Below are positions 32,641-43,384 of a stretch of DNA of 64,000 nt, piece by piece. This DNA comes from Camarhynchus parvulus. Lineage: Eukaryota > Chordata > Aves > Passeriformes > Thraupidae. The stretch's first letter is position 1, and each line of letters begins with the position of its first letter. A model generated the notes under the pieces. The model worked only from the letters and a program-made list of their open reading frames with translations. It did not search any database and was not told where the DNA came from. Both the position numbers and the translations under genes were made by a program. The stretch covers positions 1,366,501 to 1,430,500 of the forward strand of contig NC_044574.1 of NCBI RefSeq assembly GCF_901933205.1, in the 5' to 3' direction.

Positions 32641-34527
32641 AATGCCAGGCTGGCGTTTTGCTGGGAATCTGGGGGCAGAGGGAACAGCATCACCTTGGAT
32701 TTGCTGGCTCTGTGACATTCCAGAGGCCTGAAAGTGTGAGGAATTCCCCGTGGACACAGAAATTTGGTAAAAAACCCCTTGTCCTTCCCCCAGCACATCC
32801 TGGATTTTGGGGGCTCCAGGTGGCTCCCCTGTGCACACAACACAGGGCACTTTTCCATGCTGGAATCTGATTTTCCAGCCCTGCTTTGAGCGATTTTCCA
32901 CTAACAGCACTTCCACAGCTTCCCACACCGATCTCCAACCCTGTCCTTCTTCCCTGACCTGGAATGACCTCTGTGGGAGCAGGGCTCACTCCAGGCTCGT
33001 GGACACCATTCCTGAGGTGCACGTGCATCCTCCAGCATTCCTGCTCCCCCTGGAATCCGCAGCCGCTCTCCGCCAGAGCCGCTTCCACATGGAAAAACGA
33101 TGGGATTGGCTGGGATCTGAAGGGGAAATCTGCAGGAAAAGCCAGTGGTGGATCTGGCTGCGTTGGACTCAATCCTAGAGGGGTTTTCCGACCTAAAAGA
33201 TCCCGGGATTTAACACTTGTGCTGCTGGAGGCTCATCCCAAGCCTGGCAGCCCAGAGATTCCATGGCTTTATTTTCTTTTATTTTATTATATTTTTAATG
33301 GTTTTTTTAAAATTTTTTTCCAGGAGGAACATTCCCATTCCTGGCTGAGCTTCAGCTCCTCCGTCTGCTCCTGCTGCAGTTTCGTTTGGAGATGTTCCTC
33401 CCACTCCCCTGGGATGTTCCCAACTAGTCTGGACAAAGCTCGGGACAGAGCCACGAGCACGTAGGGGGGAGAGGGATGCAGCAAATTCCTTAATGAGCTT
33501 TTTCCCAGCCCTAATTCCTGTGATCCCATGACTTCACCTCCCAAACGAGCTGTTGCTTCATCCCGCTGGCACGGGACCATTCCCGAGTTCCGCCCCATCC
33601 ACACGGGAGGGAGGGGAGCACCCCCTTCCCACTGTTCCTGCTTTAGGAAAATGATTTATGATCCATCGGGGTGAAAAGGGGCAGCACAAATGTCAGGAAT
33701 TATAAATTAAAATTCGCCCCTTTGAATTTGGGAGTTGTTTTCACGGCAAGATAAAATGCCCAGGAATAACCCCAAATTCCAGGCTCCTTGAGGCAACTCC
33801 TTAGCATTGTTTTATAAATGGACTTAATATTCCTGGGAAAAAGTTGAAAGGGTTCTATCCCTCTCCTTTTATATTTTTTAATGGGAAAACACCCAGCACC
33901 AATTTTCCAACATCCAATAATTAGGATTATTAATAACTCCCATTTATGGAGCAGCTTTGATCCCAGAGCTTGGTACAAACAATTGGGGGAATTTGCAGAG
34001 CCAGGAGCTCAGCAAAGCCCGGCTCATCCATCCTCCCATCATCCACAGCAGCACAAATCCCAGAAAAATGCTGGGATATTCATCCACAATTCTTACCTCG
34101 TTAACACTTGTGGATAATCACCTCATCCTCTCCTAAAAAATGCAGCAGCTCTGGAAAATGATTGGACACGTCCCGAATTGCAGGAGTAGGGAGTGGGGGG
34201 TGTTGTTTGGATTTGGGGTTTTTCTTTTCCAGGCTTCCATGGGATCAGCAGAGCTGGAGCCGAGCCAGGGATCCCACACCCACTCTTGCGAAACCCTCAC
34301 TTGGAATTATTGCAGAAGCGGCCAAAATTGGGGTTTCTGCCTCATCCAGGGGTTCTGCTCCAGTGTCACCCAAAGGGGACCCTGTGCTGCTCCAGGAGGA
34401 GAAATCGAAGGGAAAAGGGGGGATGAAATGGGTTGGGAGGTTCCCTGAAGTCAACACAACGAAATTCCTGGTTCAGGTGAAGTGACGCTTCTTTTTTTCG
34501 CTTTTCTTGGCCACACAGATCTTGACA
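32641..34527. other. Unique DNA, nothing recognised
   Basis: About 1.9 kb without a recognised repeat. At 33265-33320 there is a T/A-rich patch. Long frames (for example minus 32690-33172) show no domain. Confidence 0.45.
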
Positions 34528-34912
34528 TAAAATTATGGATTGGGTGGGAAGGGACCTTAAATCCCATTTCCATCCCATCCCATTCCACGGACAGGGACAC
34601 CTCCCACTGTCCCAGGCGGATCCAAGCCCCAGTGTCCAGCCTGGCCTTGGGCACTGCCAGGGATCCAGGGGCAGCCCCAGCAAATTGGGAATTCCAGCCC
34701 AGCCAGGAATTCCTTGCCAAGATGCCAGCCCAATCTCCCCTTTCCCAGTGGGAGCCATTCCCTGGCTCCTGTCCCTGCAGGCCTTGTCCCCAGTCCCTCT
34801 CCAGCTCTCCTGGAGTCCCTCCAGGGGCTCTGAGGATTCCCTGGAGTTTTCCCTTCTCCAGGGGAACATTCCCAGCTCTCCCAGAGCAGAGGGGCTCCAG
34901 AATCCCATGGGA
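34528..34912 (-). mobile_element. CR1 LINE 3' fragment, near full local length
   Basis: Antisense counterpart of 23345-23738, from the 3' end (GGGTGGGAAGGGACCTTAAA) to the shared 5' limit GCAGAGGGGCTCCAGAATCC. All internal blocks are in order. Confidence 0.95.
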
Positions 34913-36268
34913 TAAGACGGACTTTGTTTCAGGACACAGAACTGCCCCCTCCAGCCCTGCCCATGACAAACAGCAGGATGGGGACAGGGATGTTCCTGGA
35001 ATGGGCTTTGGAGTGAAGTTCATGGAATTTCTGCTCCTTTAGGCCAGGTTTAACTGCAGAAAGCTTTGGAAATCCTGATCCACCACAGAATTCCAGGACC
35101 CAAACATGGCTTGGACACCCTCGGGTGCCCCCAGCCCAGGCTGGGTTTAAATTCAAGCCTAACCTGACCTGGGCAGAGGCTGGGTCTGACTCACAGAGGC
35201 CGAGATTAAGGCTGGAGCCGCTGCTCTCCCACACCCTGCCCGAGTTACTCTGATCCTTATCTCCGGCTCCTGCGGCTCCTTGATCCTTGGAAAATCACCC
35301 TCATCCCCCAAAAAAATAAAGCTCCCTGATATCCCTCCCCAAACCAACCGGAACGGCGGGTCTGGAGGAAACAGGGATGAGGATCCTTGGAGCATGGACA
35401 GGAGGAGGGATGGACAGGGCCGGAGGAGGTGGAAAGTGAGAAAGAAGGAGCAGGAGACAGGGATTTGTGCCCAAATCCCTGGGAATGAGGCGGCAACAGT
35501 CGGATGAGGGGACCTGACCCCGGAATTCCACCCTGGAGGTGACCAGGAAAAAAATCCGGGATGAGAGGGAGAGCATGGAAAGGGTGAAGGAAACAGGGAT
35601 GGTGAGGAAGAGGATGATCCCATCACTGCTCCCTCCTTGGGATGAGGAGTTCATGATTGGAATTTCAATGGGAGAGACGGATTGGAGGGGAAAAAGAGAT
35701 AAGGGAAAAAAGAGATAAGGGAAAAAAGAATGGATTGCCGGGAAAGGGTGAGGGAGCCATCGCTGCTGGGGGTTTTCGGGAATGATTTCAACAGGATCAG
35801 GAATGACGCAGGGAAAGCTCATCCTGCCCTGGGGCGAGGAGCTGGACTGAGTGACCTCTGGGTTTCCCTCCCAATCCCAATTCCTACGGTTTGGGGAATT
35901 CTTGGAGCTGTCTGAGCCCCTCATCCCAGAAAAACCCCGCTCTGTGCTGGGCTGTGGATCCGAGGAAGGCACAACCCGCACCAGGACGCCAGGATGTGGA
36001 TCTGGAGCAGATCCGTGATCCCACAGGGAATTTTGTCTGGCTTGGTGCTCACGGGCTCAGGGCATTCCCAAAGAAATGAAGAATTCCCTGATCCACGGGA
36101 TCCCAGCACTACAAGCCCTCCCAAACCCAAACAAGCTTCACCTCCACTCCCTCAATCCTACTTTTTATGGGAATAACAACAAACTTTGAGGAAAAAAATC
36201 CCTGTTCTGGAAAAACACCGTAGAAAACTGGATTGTTATGGGAGGGGGGTTGTATTCCATGGGATTTC
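34913..36268. other. Unique DNA with a small duplication
   Basis: A 16-bp unit (GAGATAAGGGAAAAAA) is repeated at about 35695-35727. The T/C-rich minus frames (35301-35981) have no domain. No gene is supported. Confidence 0.45.
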
Positions 36269-36331
36269 CAGGGATTTTTTCCCCTTAAATTCATTATTCC
36301 CAGGGATTTTTTCCCCTTAAATTCATTATTC
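36269..36331. repeat. 32-bp direct duplication
   Basis: CAGGGATTTTTTCCCCTTAA plus the following twelve bases occurs at 36269 and again at 36301, identical over the compared stretch. Confidence 0.95.
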
Positions 36332-36779
36332 ACCTTTTATATCCATAATTTTTTGTATTTCTATTTCCAGAAAGGAATTTTTCCATTTCATTCCTCCAGA
36401 GAGGAACCAGCAGGATAAGGAATGGGAAGCTGTTTTTTTCCCAACCTTCTGGGCCAGATCTTGGCATTTCCTGAGAAAATTCCATTATTTTCCTTCCGAG
36501 GATCCCAAATTCCACCCATTTGGGATGACAGAAATGGAATTATTCAGTTCTTACCCCAGATCCCACTGGTAGAGCTCCGGAATCCCGGCCAAATTCGAAT
36601 TCCAATGGGCGTTAATTACCTTCCATCTCCTGAAATTCCCCCGGAGGTTTCCATGGATCCCTCCCCGATTCCTGCCCGGGCCCGTTGTGGAGCCTGGATC
36701 CATCCCAAATTTTATGGCTCCCCAGGGAGGAAAAGGGATTGGGAATCCTCGTTATCCAGATGGGGCATTTCCAGGGTTA
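36332..36779. other. Unique DNA, nothing recognised
   Basis: Ordinary sequence preceding the 90-bp array. Confidence 0.45.
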
Positions 36780-37185
36780 CCTAAAAAAAATGAAATTAAA
36801 AATGGGGAAAAAGGCAGATTTTCCATGGATAAAATATATGATCCCACATTCCGTGATTTCCTGGAGTTGCCTAAAAAAATGAAATTAAAAATGGGGGAAA
36901 AGGTGGATTTTCCATGGATAAAACAAAGCAATCCCACATTCTATGATTTCCTGGAGGTACCTAAAAAATTGAATTAAAAGTGAGGGAAAAAGTGGATTTT
37001 CCATGGATAAAATAAAGTAATCCCACATTACATGATTTCCTGGAGTTACCTAAAAAAATGGAATTAAAAATGGGGGAAGGGTGGATTTTTAATGGATAAA
37101 ATAAAGCAATCCTACATTCCATGATTTCCTGGAGCTACCTAAAAAAATGAAATTAAAAATTGGGAAAAAAGGCAGATTTTCCATG
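36780..37185. repeat. ~90-bp tandem array, ~4.5 copies
   Basis: CCTAAAAAAATGAAATTAAA-type words recur at about 36780, 36870, 36959, 37048 and 37138. Each is followed by ATTTTCCATGGATAAAA and CCCACATTCCATGATTTCCT. The final unit fades into the AT-rich tract. Confidence 0.94.
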
Positions 37186-37970
37186 GATAATATAAATAAA
37201 AATAATATAATAATGTATATAATTGTATATAATAGAGATAATATATAATTATAATAGTTAATTTAAATAAAATAAATAAATATCTATAAAATATGTAGAA
37301 TACAAAAATAAAATTATATGTAAATAAATATAACAATAAAATAAAATAATATATAATATGTAACATAAATAGTAAAATATTATTAACAAAGTAATAAAAA
37401 TATAAGTAATAATATATATAACATATATAATGGGTATAAAATGCAAATGATGGAATAAGATGAATAGTAAAATAGAAATGATAGAATTAAAATAATAGAA
37501 ATATAAATAATAATATAGATATTCTATATAGATACAAAAAGTCAAATTATATAAGTGAAACAGAAAAGTTATAAATGATAACATATAAAATACATTAGAT
37601 ATGAAATATAAATCCCATAAACGAAATACTAAAAATATAAGTAATACATTAAATATATCATGTATTAAATAAAATAGAAAATAATATAAATAAAATAATA
37701 AAGCTATAAATAGTAGTTTATAAAATACATTTATATAGAATATAAATAATATAAAATAAAGATATAATAATAGATGAAAACATGTATTAGATATAAAATA
37801 CAAATATAGAAATAACAGAAATACAGTAAAAATACAAATAATAACATATAAAGTATCTTCTAGATAAAATAGAAATAATAGAAATGTAATATAAAATTAT
37901 AAATACTAACATATAAAGATTTATAGAACTGAAAGAAGAAAATGTTATATAATAATAAAATTATTATTAA
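37186..37970. repeat. AT-rich island
   Basis: About 780 bp, A-rich on plus (ATAAATAATA, GAAATATAAATA). A weak period is suggested by recurring AACATATAAAATA and AGATATAAAAT words. A 181-codon minus frame here is low complexity. Confidence 0.9.
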
Positions 37971-38340
37971 ATTGACTGCGAGCCCAGTCCCTTGAGCACA
38001 GAGTCAAAAACACTGCTGGAATTATTCTGAATTATTAATGAACTAATAATTATATTAATAATAATTATTAGTGAGCTTCTTCCTTTTAGGACCCGTCAGG
38101 GCACACAATCCCAATTTCCCCCATTTATTCCAAATTTCTCCCATTTATTCCAAATTTCCCCCATTTATTCCCAATTCCCAGGGGTTTAATTCCTGCCCGG
38201 AGCTTTCCTCTCTGTGTCAAATTTGCTCTTCCAGACGTGCGGGGAGGGATTAAGGAGAGGTTTAAAAATAAACCCAGGTCCAGGACTATCCTGAATCCGA
38301 GTTAGGAGCTCCTCATGGACCAGGAATTCCTGGATTTTCC
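37971..38340. other. Unique DNA with a 21-bp array
   Basis: At about 38108-38178 CCCCATTTATTCCAAATTTC is repeated three to four times at 21 bp. Nothing else is seen. Confidence 0.8.
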
Positions 38341-38598
38341 TGGGAAAGGAAAGGGGAAGGAAAGGGAAAGGGAAAGGGAAAGGGAAAGGGAAAGGGAAAG
38401 GGAAAGGGAAAGGGAAAGGGAAAGGGAAAGGGAAAGGAAAGGAAAGGAAAGGAAAGGAAAGGAAAGGAAAGGAAAGGAAAGGGAAAGGAAAGGAAAGGAA
38501 AGGAAAGGAAAGGAAAGGAAAGGAAAGGAAAGGAAAGGAAAGGAAAGGAAAGGAAAGGAAAGGAAAGGAAAGGAAAGGAAAGGAAAGGAAAGGAAAGT
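38341..38598. repeat. (GGGAAA)n passing into (GGAAA)n
   Basis: A hexamer block (about 38355-38433) changes abruptly to a pentamer block (about 38434-38597) with a single GGGAAA relic near 38480. The pentamer is the same as at 20027-20305, in the same orientation. Confidence 0.98.
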
Positions 38599-39325
38599 TG
38601 TGAGAATTGGGAAAGTTCATCCTGAAGAAGAGAAGCTTTGGGGTTACCAAACTGTGACCTTCCAGGACCTGAAGGGGACATGGACCAGGAATTCCTGGAC
38701 TTCCTTGTTCCTAGCGCTTTCCAAGCCCTCCACACAAACTAAACCCAGCCTGAATGATTTTTCCAGGTGTCCGCACCTCGGGATTTAATGGGATGGGGCA
38801 GGTTGGTCCCACTCCTCCGGATGATGTCAGGAGAGGCCCTGACCCACCTCAAAAATCCCCAGCAGAGACAAAAATCTGGGGCTGCTCTTGGCTCTTCCCA
38901 ACCCTCCCTGGGATATTTCTTACCTCTGAAGGATGCAGATCCTTGCCCGTTCCCAGATTTTCGGATCCCACACCTGGGAGAGGAAGGAGCCAGAGGAAAC
39001 CCAAAAGTTTCTGTGGAAGGAGCTGCTTTTCCCCTCTTTTTTTGGGATTTTTCTGACACTGGGATGAGGTGACAGCTCTGCTTCTCCTCAGGTGTCTCCC
39101 AAAAGGAGAAATATCCCAGCTTCTGTAAATCCAAGAAGTAATTCCAAGATTTATTATTTAGACATGGACATCAGGTACAGAAATTAATTTAGGATTAAAT
39201 TCCTACTCGTTATCCCCAACCCTGCCATTAATCCAGAAGGACAACAGGAGCCACTCCAGGTGCAATCCCTCAAATTTAGGGGGAAAAAAATTAAATTAAA
39301 GCATCCATGGTCTGCCAAGGACAAG
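38599..39325. other. Unique DNA, nothing recognised
   Basis: At 38675-38700 GGACCAGGAATTCCTGGA repeats wording found just before the microsatellite (38317-38335). This suggests a small duplication flanking it. No gene. Confidence 0.5.
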
Positions 39326-39640
39326 GAATCATGGAATGGTTTGGGTGGGAAGGACCTCAAAGATGATCTTGTTCCAACCCAATCCCAGGTGGATCCAAGC
39401 CCCAGTGTCCAACCTGGCTTTGGATGCTTCCAGGGATCCAGGGGCAGATCCAAGCCCCAGTGTCCAACCTGGCTTTGGATGCTTCCAGGGATCCAGGGGC
39501 AGATCCAAGCCCCAGTGTCCAACCTGGCTTAGGATGCTTCCAGGGATCCAGAGACAGCCACAGTAAATCCAGGAATTCCATTCCAGGGCTTCACAGGGAG
39601 AAATTCCATCCCAACATCCCACCCGAATCTCTCCTCCTTC
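39326..39640 (-). mobile_element. CR1 LINE 3' fragment with internal triplication
   Basis: Antisense: ATCATGGAATGGTTTGGGTG, GGAAGGACCTCAAAGATGAT, then the central block in three tandem copies, then AGACAGCCACAGTAAATCCA and fading sequence. Confidence 0.93.
39392..39556. repeat. 55-bp triplication within CR1
   Basis: GATCCAAGCCCCAGTGTCCA begins at 39392, 39447 and 39502. The first two copies are almost identical, and the third differs at one or two bases (GGCTTAGG for GGCTTTGG). Confidence 0.97.
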
Positions 39641-40089
39641 CATTCCAAACCATCCCCTGCTGTCCTATCTGCCGCAATCCTTCCCAAAAAATTCCCGGTT
39701 CCTCCATCCCAGGGGCAGAACCCAGAGCTCAGGGGTGACCCAGGCGTGACCAGCACCAACTTTAACGGTGGAATTCCCACGGGAAGCGACAGAAAAACAC
39801 GGATCAAGGTGCACACACAGGGAGGCCAGCCTCGCCAGAATTCCCACCGGAATTCCAAACCCGTGCCAAACCTCCGGCATCCAACATCCAGGATGTGGCA
39901 GGTCCCCGGTGAACCCCGAGCGGGAGGAGAACTCCACACACATCTTTGGGAAGAGCAGCGCCCACCACCAGCATTCCTTGGCTTTGTCCCAAACCGGGAA
40001 GGACCCGGAGCTGCGAAACCCGAGGCGGATTTGGGGTTTGGGTTTTTTTAAGGCAGGGATTACAAATTCATTGGGATAAACACCTTGCT
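39641..40089. other. Unique DNA, nothing recognised
   Basis: Moderately CpG-bearing, no repeat unit. Confidence 0.45.
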
Positions 40090-40445
40090 TGCTTTTTTGT
40101 TTTTGGTTTTTTTGAGGTTTTTTGTGTTTTATTTTTTGGTTTTTGTTTGGTTCGTTGGTTTGGTTTGGCTTTTTTCTGGTTTTTGTGGGTTTTTTTGGTT
40201 TTGCTTTGTTTTTTTGGCTTTTTGTTGTTGTTGTTGTTTCTTTTTGTTTTGTTTTGGGGTTTTTTTTGGTTTTTTGTTTGGGTTTTTTTTTTGGTTTTTT
40301 TGTTTTGTTTTGTGGTTTGGTTTTTTTGGGTTTTTTTGTTTGTTTGTTTGTTTTTGGTTTTTTGTTTGTTTGTTTGTTTGTTGGTTGGGTTTTTTTTTTT
40401 TTTTTTTTGTTTTTGTTTTTGTTTTTGTTTGTTTTTTCTTTTCTT
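40090..40445. repeat. G/T-only strand-biased tract
   Basis: About 350 bp in which plus is nearly all T with G in words such as TTTTTGG, TTTGTTTG and TTTTTGTTTTTG. Only about ten A or C bases break it. The minus strand is therefore A/C. Frames read Phe/Val/Trp/Gly/Leu on plus and Lys/Asn/Thr/Gln/Pro on minus. Confidence 0.95.
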
Positions 40446-41037
40446 TTCCAATTTTCCAAAGAATGCCCGGAGGGACAGGAGTGCACCAGGAGATCCAATC
40501 ACTATTTATGACCCCATCCAGCAACCAGAAAGATTAGTCAGGGATTCAACCCATTTAATCTTTCATTTAAAAAGAGCTTAACGAGCTTCCCCCGAGTGAT
40601 AAGAAATGCGTTGAAACTTGAAAAAAAAAAAAGTGGAGGTTTTCCCTGGTTCTCCGTGGTTTGGGATGGAGGAAAGATGGGAATTTTTGGGAATTGGGAG
40701 GTTTAAAGGGTCTCACCCAGTCATTGGTGGCTCCAAGTCATGGAATGAATCCCAAGGGTGGCATTCCCACTCTGTCTCGTTCGGCAACACCAAAGCGAGA
40801 GGTGGAACATCTCGCTGGGAGAACATCTATGAGATTGCTCAGAAAAATCCTGGAATAACTCGTGGAATTACTGGGAGAATGGCTGGCAGTGAGATCTCAG
40901 GCCAAAACTTGCAATTCCCAGGTGGAATCCCAGCAAAGGTGTCAGGATTCCACCTGGGAATTGCAAGTTTTTGGGATTCCAGCTGTTGGTGCTCCACAAC
41001 ATCTGCACAGTGCAGGGGGCGCGGGGCAATCCCGGAT
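40446..41037. other. Unique DNA containing a perfect hairpin
   Basis: No gene recognised. The hairpin at 40904-40971 is listed separately. A 13-bp A-run lies at 40620-40632. Confidence 0.45.
40904..40971. repeat. Perfect 27-bp hairpin with 14-nt loop
   Basis: The arm 40904-40930 starts AAAACTTGCAATTCCCAGG. The arm 40945-40971 ends CCTGGGAATTGCAAGTTTT. They are exact reverse complements over all 27 bases. The loop is 40931-40944. The 68-nt fold is in the size range of a microRNA precursor or a minimal MITE, but a perfect stem is more typical of a recent inverted duplication. Confidence 0.98.
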
Positions 41038-41120
41038 ATTGGGGTTGGAATGGACCTTAGGGATCATCCCATTCCAACCCCGTGCCATGGGCAGGGACAG
41101 GCTGAGACCCCTCCAGCAGG
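41038..41120 (-). mobile_element. CR1 3'-end fragment
   Basis: Antisense: GGGGTTGGAATGGACCTTAG, GGATCATCCCATTCCAACCC, CCATGGGCAGGGACAGGCTG. Confidence 0.88.
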
Positions 41121-41205
41121 AATTTCTGAGGAAAACTGTCCAGTCTGGGAGGAAGAGGGGCCCAGTCCGGCTTGCGTACTCCTAACTGGAATTCTTTGGG
41201 ACCAG

Positions 41206-41510
41206 GACAAGAGGGAATGGATTTAAACTGAAAAAAGGTGGACTGAAAGTGAAAAGAAAAACAAAGCAGATTTAAAGTGAAAAAGGGCAGATTTAATGTA
41301 AATATTAGGAAGGTATTCCTGGCTGGGAGGGTGGGCAGGGGCTGGGCTGGAATTCCCAGATTTGCTGGGGCTGCCCCTGGATCCCTGGCAGTGCCCAAGG
41401 CCAGGCTGGACACTGGGGCTTGGATCCACCTGGGACAGTGGCATGGAGGTGGCACTGCATCATCCAGATCCATTCCAACCCAAACCATTTCATGATTCCC
41501 TGATTCTGTC
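41206..41510 (+). mobile_element. CR1 LINE 3' fragment with more of the 5' side
   Basis: Sense copy. It starts with ACCAGGACAAGAGGGAATGG, then TTTAAACTGAAAAAAGGTGG and a short internal reduplication of the GTGAAAA...AGATTTAA motif (41247-41300), then ATATTAGGAAGGTATTCCTG. After the common blocks it ends at ATTCCAACCCAAACCATTTC, ATGATTCCCTGATTC. Confidence 0.92.
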
Positions 41511-41624
41511 ATGCAAGTGCCTCTATGTGCTGTCACATCCCATGGGAATTCTTTCCTGGTGGGGCTGGGAGGAGCCAAAACCAGCACTGAACCCCCCAAA
41601 GAAACCTCGAGTCCAACCAAAACT

Positions 41625-41853
41625 GAGCCAGCCCCTGCCCACCCTCCCAGCCAGGAATTCCTTGCCAAGATGCCAGCCCAATCTCCCCTTTCCCAGTGGG
41701 AGCCATTCCCTGGCTCCTGTCCCTGCAGGCCTTGTCCCCAGTCCCTCTCCGGCTCTCCTGGAGCCCCTGCAGGCACTCTGAGGATTCCCTGGAATTTTCC
41801 CTTCTCCAGGGGAACATTCCCAGCTCTGCCAGAGCAGAGGGGCTCCAGAATCC
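41625..41853 (-). mobile_element. CR1 LINE fragment lacking its 3' end
   Basis: Antisense, from CTGCCCACCCTCCCAGCCAG to the shared 5' limit GAGGGGCTCCAGAATCC. The 3'-terminal blocks are missing. Confidence 0.92.
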
Positions 41854-42170
41854 TGGAATGATTTTTGTGGGAAGAGACCTTAAATTCCATCCAGCCCCAC
41901 TAGGAACACCTCCCACTGTCCCAGGTGGATCCAAACCCCAATGTCCAGCCTGGCCTTGGGCACTGCCAGGGATCCAGGGGCAGCCGCAGCAAATCTGAGA
42001 ATTCCAGCCCAGCCAGGAATTCCTTGCCAAGATGCCAGCCCAATCTCCCCTTTCCCAGTGGGAGCCATTCCCTGGCTCCTGTCCCTGCAGGCCTTGTCCC
42101 CAGTCCCTCTCCAGCTCTCCTGGAGCCCCTCCAGGCTCTGGGAAGGGCTCTGAGCTCTCCCTGGATTTTC
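41854..42170 (-). mobile_element. CR1 LINE 3' fragment, tandem to the previous
   Basis: Antisense: TGTGGGAAGAGACCTTAAAT, CACCTCCCACTGTCCCAGGT, then all inner blocks, ending past GCTCTCCTGGAGCCCCTCCA at GGGAAGGGCTCTGAGCTCTC. This last block lies further 5' in CR1 and is replaced in the other local copies. Confidence 0.92.
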
Positions 42171-42445
42171 CTGGCCCAGGCTCCTCCAGGTCCTGTCCTG
42201 CCCCTGCCATTCCCATCTTCTCCTGCTCCCGGTCCTGCCCAGAACCGGCTTGGCTGCTGCCACACCACACCCTGCCACAAACCAGGGGCCAAAAGGTCAC
42301 CACGGGGTGACGGATGAATTTTGGGCACCCTGGGAGGTGCCACCACCCCCGGGGGCACCGAGGGAAGGAGGGCAAGGAGCAAAGTGACCCCAATGAGCCA
42401 AAGGCTTGGCCCTGCTCCAGGGAGCCTCCCTGCTACATCCGTGTG

Positions 42446-42545
42446 TGCAGCCCCTGGATCCTGGGAATGTCCAAGGCCGGGTTGGACACTGGGGCTTGGA
42501 GCCACCTGGGATAGGGGAAGGTGTTGGGGTTGGAATGGGATGGGA
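42446..42545 (+). mobile_element. CR1 3'-end fragment
   Basis: Sense: TGGGAATGTCCAAGGCCGGG, TTGGACACTGGGGCTTGGAG, CCACCTGGGATAGGGGAAGG. It runs directly into the next sense copy. Confidence 0.88.
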
Positions 42546-42925
42546 TTCTGGAGCCCTTCCAACATAAATTGTTCCACCTGGAGAAGGGAAAACTCCAGGG
42601 AATCCTCAGAGTGCCTGGAGGGGCTCCAGGAGAGCTGGAGAGGGACTGGGGACAAGGCCTGCAGGGACAGGAGCCAGGGAATGGCTCCCACTGGGAAAGG
42701 GGAGATTGGGCTGGCATCTTGGCAAGGAATTCCTGGCTGGGCTGGAATTCCCAGATTTGCTGTGGCTGCCCCTGGATCCCTGGCAGTGCCCAAGGCCAGG
42801 CTGGATCCACCTGGGACAGTTGGAATTCTCCCTGACCATGGATGGGATGGGATGGGATGGGATGGGAATGGGATGGGATGGGATGGGATTTAAGCTCCCT
42901 TCCCACCCAAACCATCCCGGGATTC
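42546..42925 (+). mobile_element. CR1 LINE 3' fragment with (GGGAT)n
   Basis: Sense copy of the 23345-23738 type. A stretch equivalent to CACTGGGGCTTGGATC is deleted near 42800. At 42842-42893 the normal GGATGGGATGGGATTTAAG segment is expanded into a (GGGAT)n run of roughly ten units. Confidence 0.94.
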
Positions 42926-43384
42926 TTGTATCCCTTGAGCAGACCCTTGGGACCATCCCAAGCTGCCTCCAGCGGTCAGGATCAAGGACAAGGCGGGGCA
43001 GCCACGGCCGGGAGGTCACAGCCGAGTCACCGCCGCAGCCCTGCAGGTCCTGCCCTTCCCCGCGATCGCGTTCTGTTATCTCCGCTCTTATCTCGCAGCT
43101 CCCAGCCCTCGCGCACATCAAAGGAGCAACGCGGCCGCCGCTGCCAGGATGTTTATCCAGGTAAAAGGTGGGAATTGTCATTCCCAGGGCAGCTCTGTCA
43201 AACCTCCTCCGCCCCCGAGCTCATTAAGGAACAGGAATCGGGAGCCGCATTCCAGCCCGGCCTCGGCTCCCGCTTCCGTTTACGGGAGGGAAAAGTAAAA
43301 GTTTAATTGCTTTGTTTATCTCCGGTGCCACCTGCGGCTCCTTCCTCACCCAGCGCCCTCCAGAGCGGGGAGAGCCTCCCAAAA
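42926..43384. promoter_or_regulatory. Candidate regulatory patch with GATA and TCF-type sites
   Basis: This GC-rich, CpG-bearing non-repetitive stretch has four TTATC cores (near 43076, 43088, 43152 and 43316, all GATA-type on minus). It also has an ACATCAAAGG TCF/LEF-type site near 43116, plus GCGATCGCG and CGCGGCCGCCG. The motif density in unique sequence between repeats is suggestive, but this is inference from short motifs. Confidence 0.3.

Noticed and set aside
40085..40581. Very hydrophobic frames that look like membrane proteins
   Set aside because: Produced by the G/T-only tract (Phe, Val, Trp, Gly, Leu). The composition has no other source.
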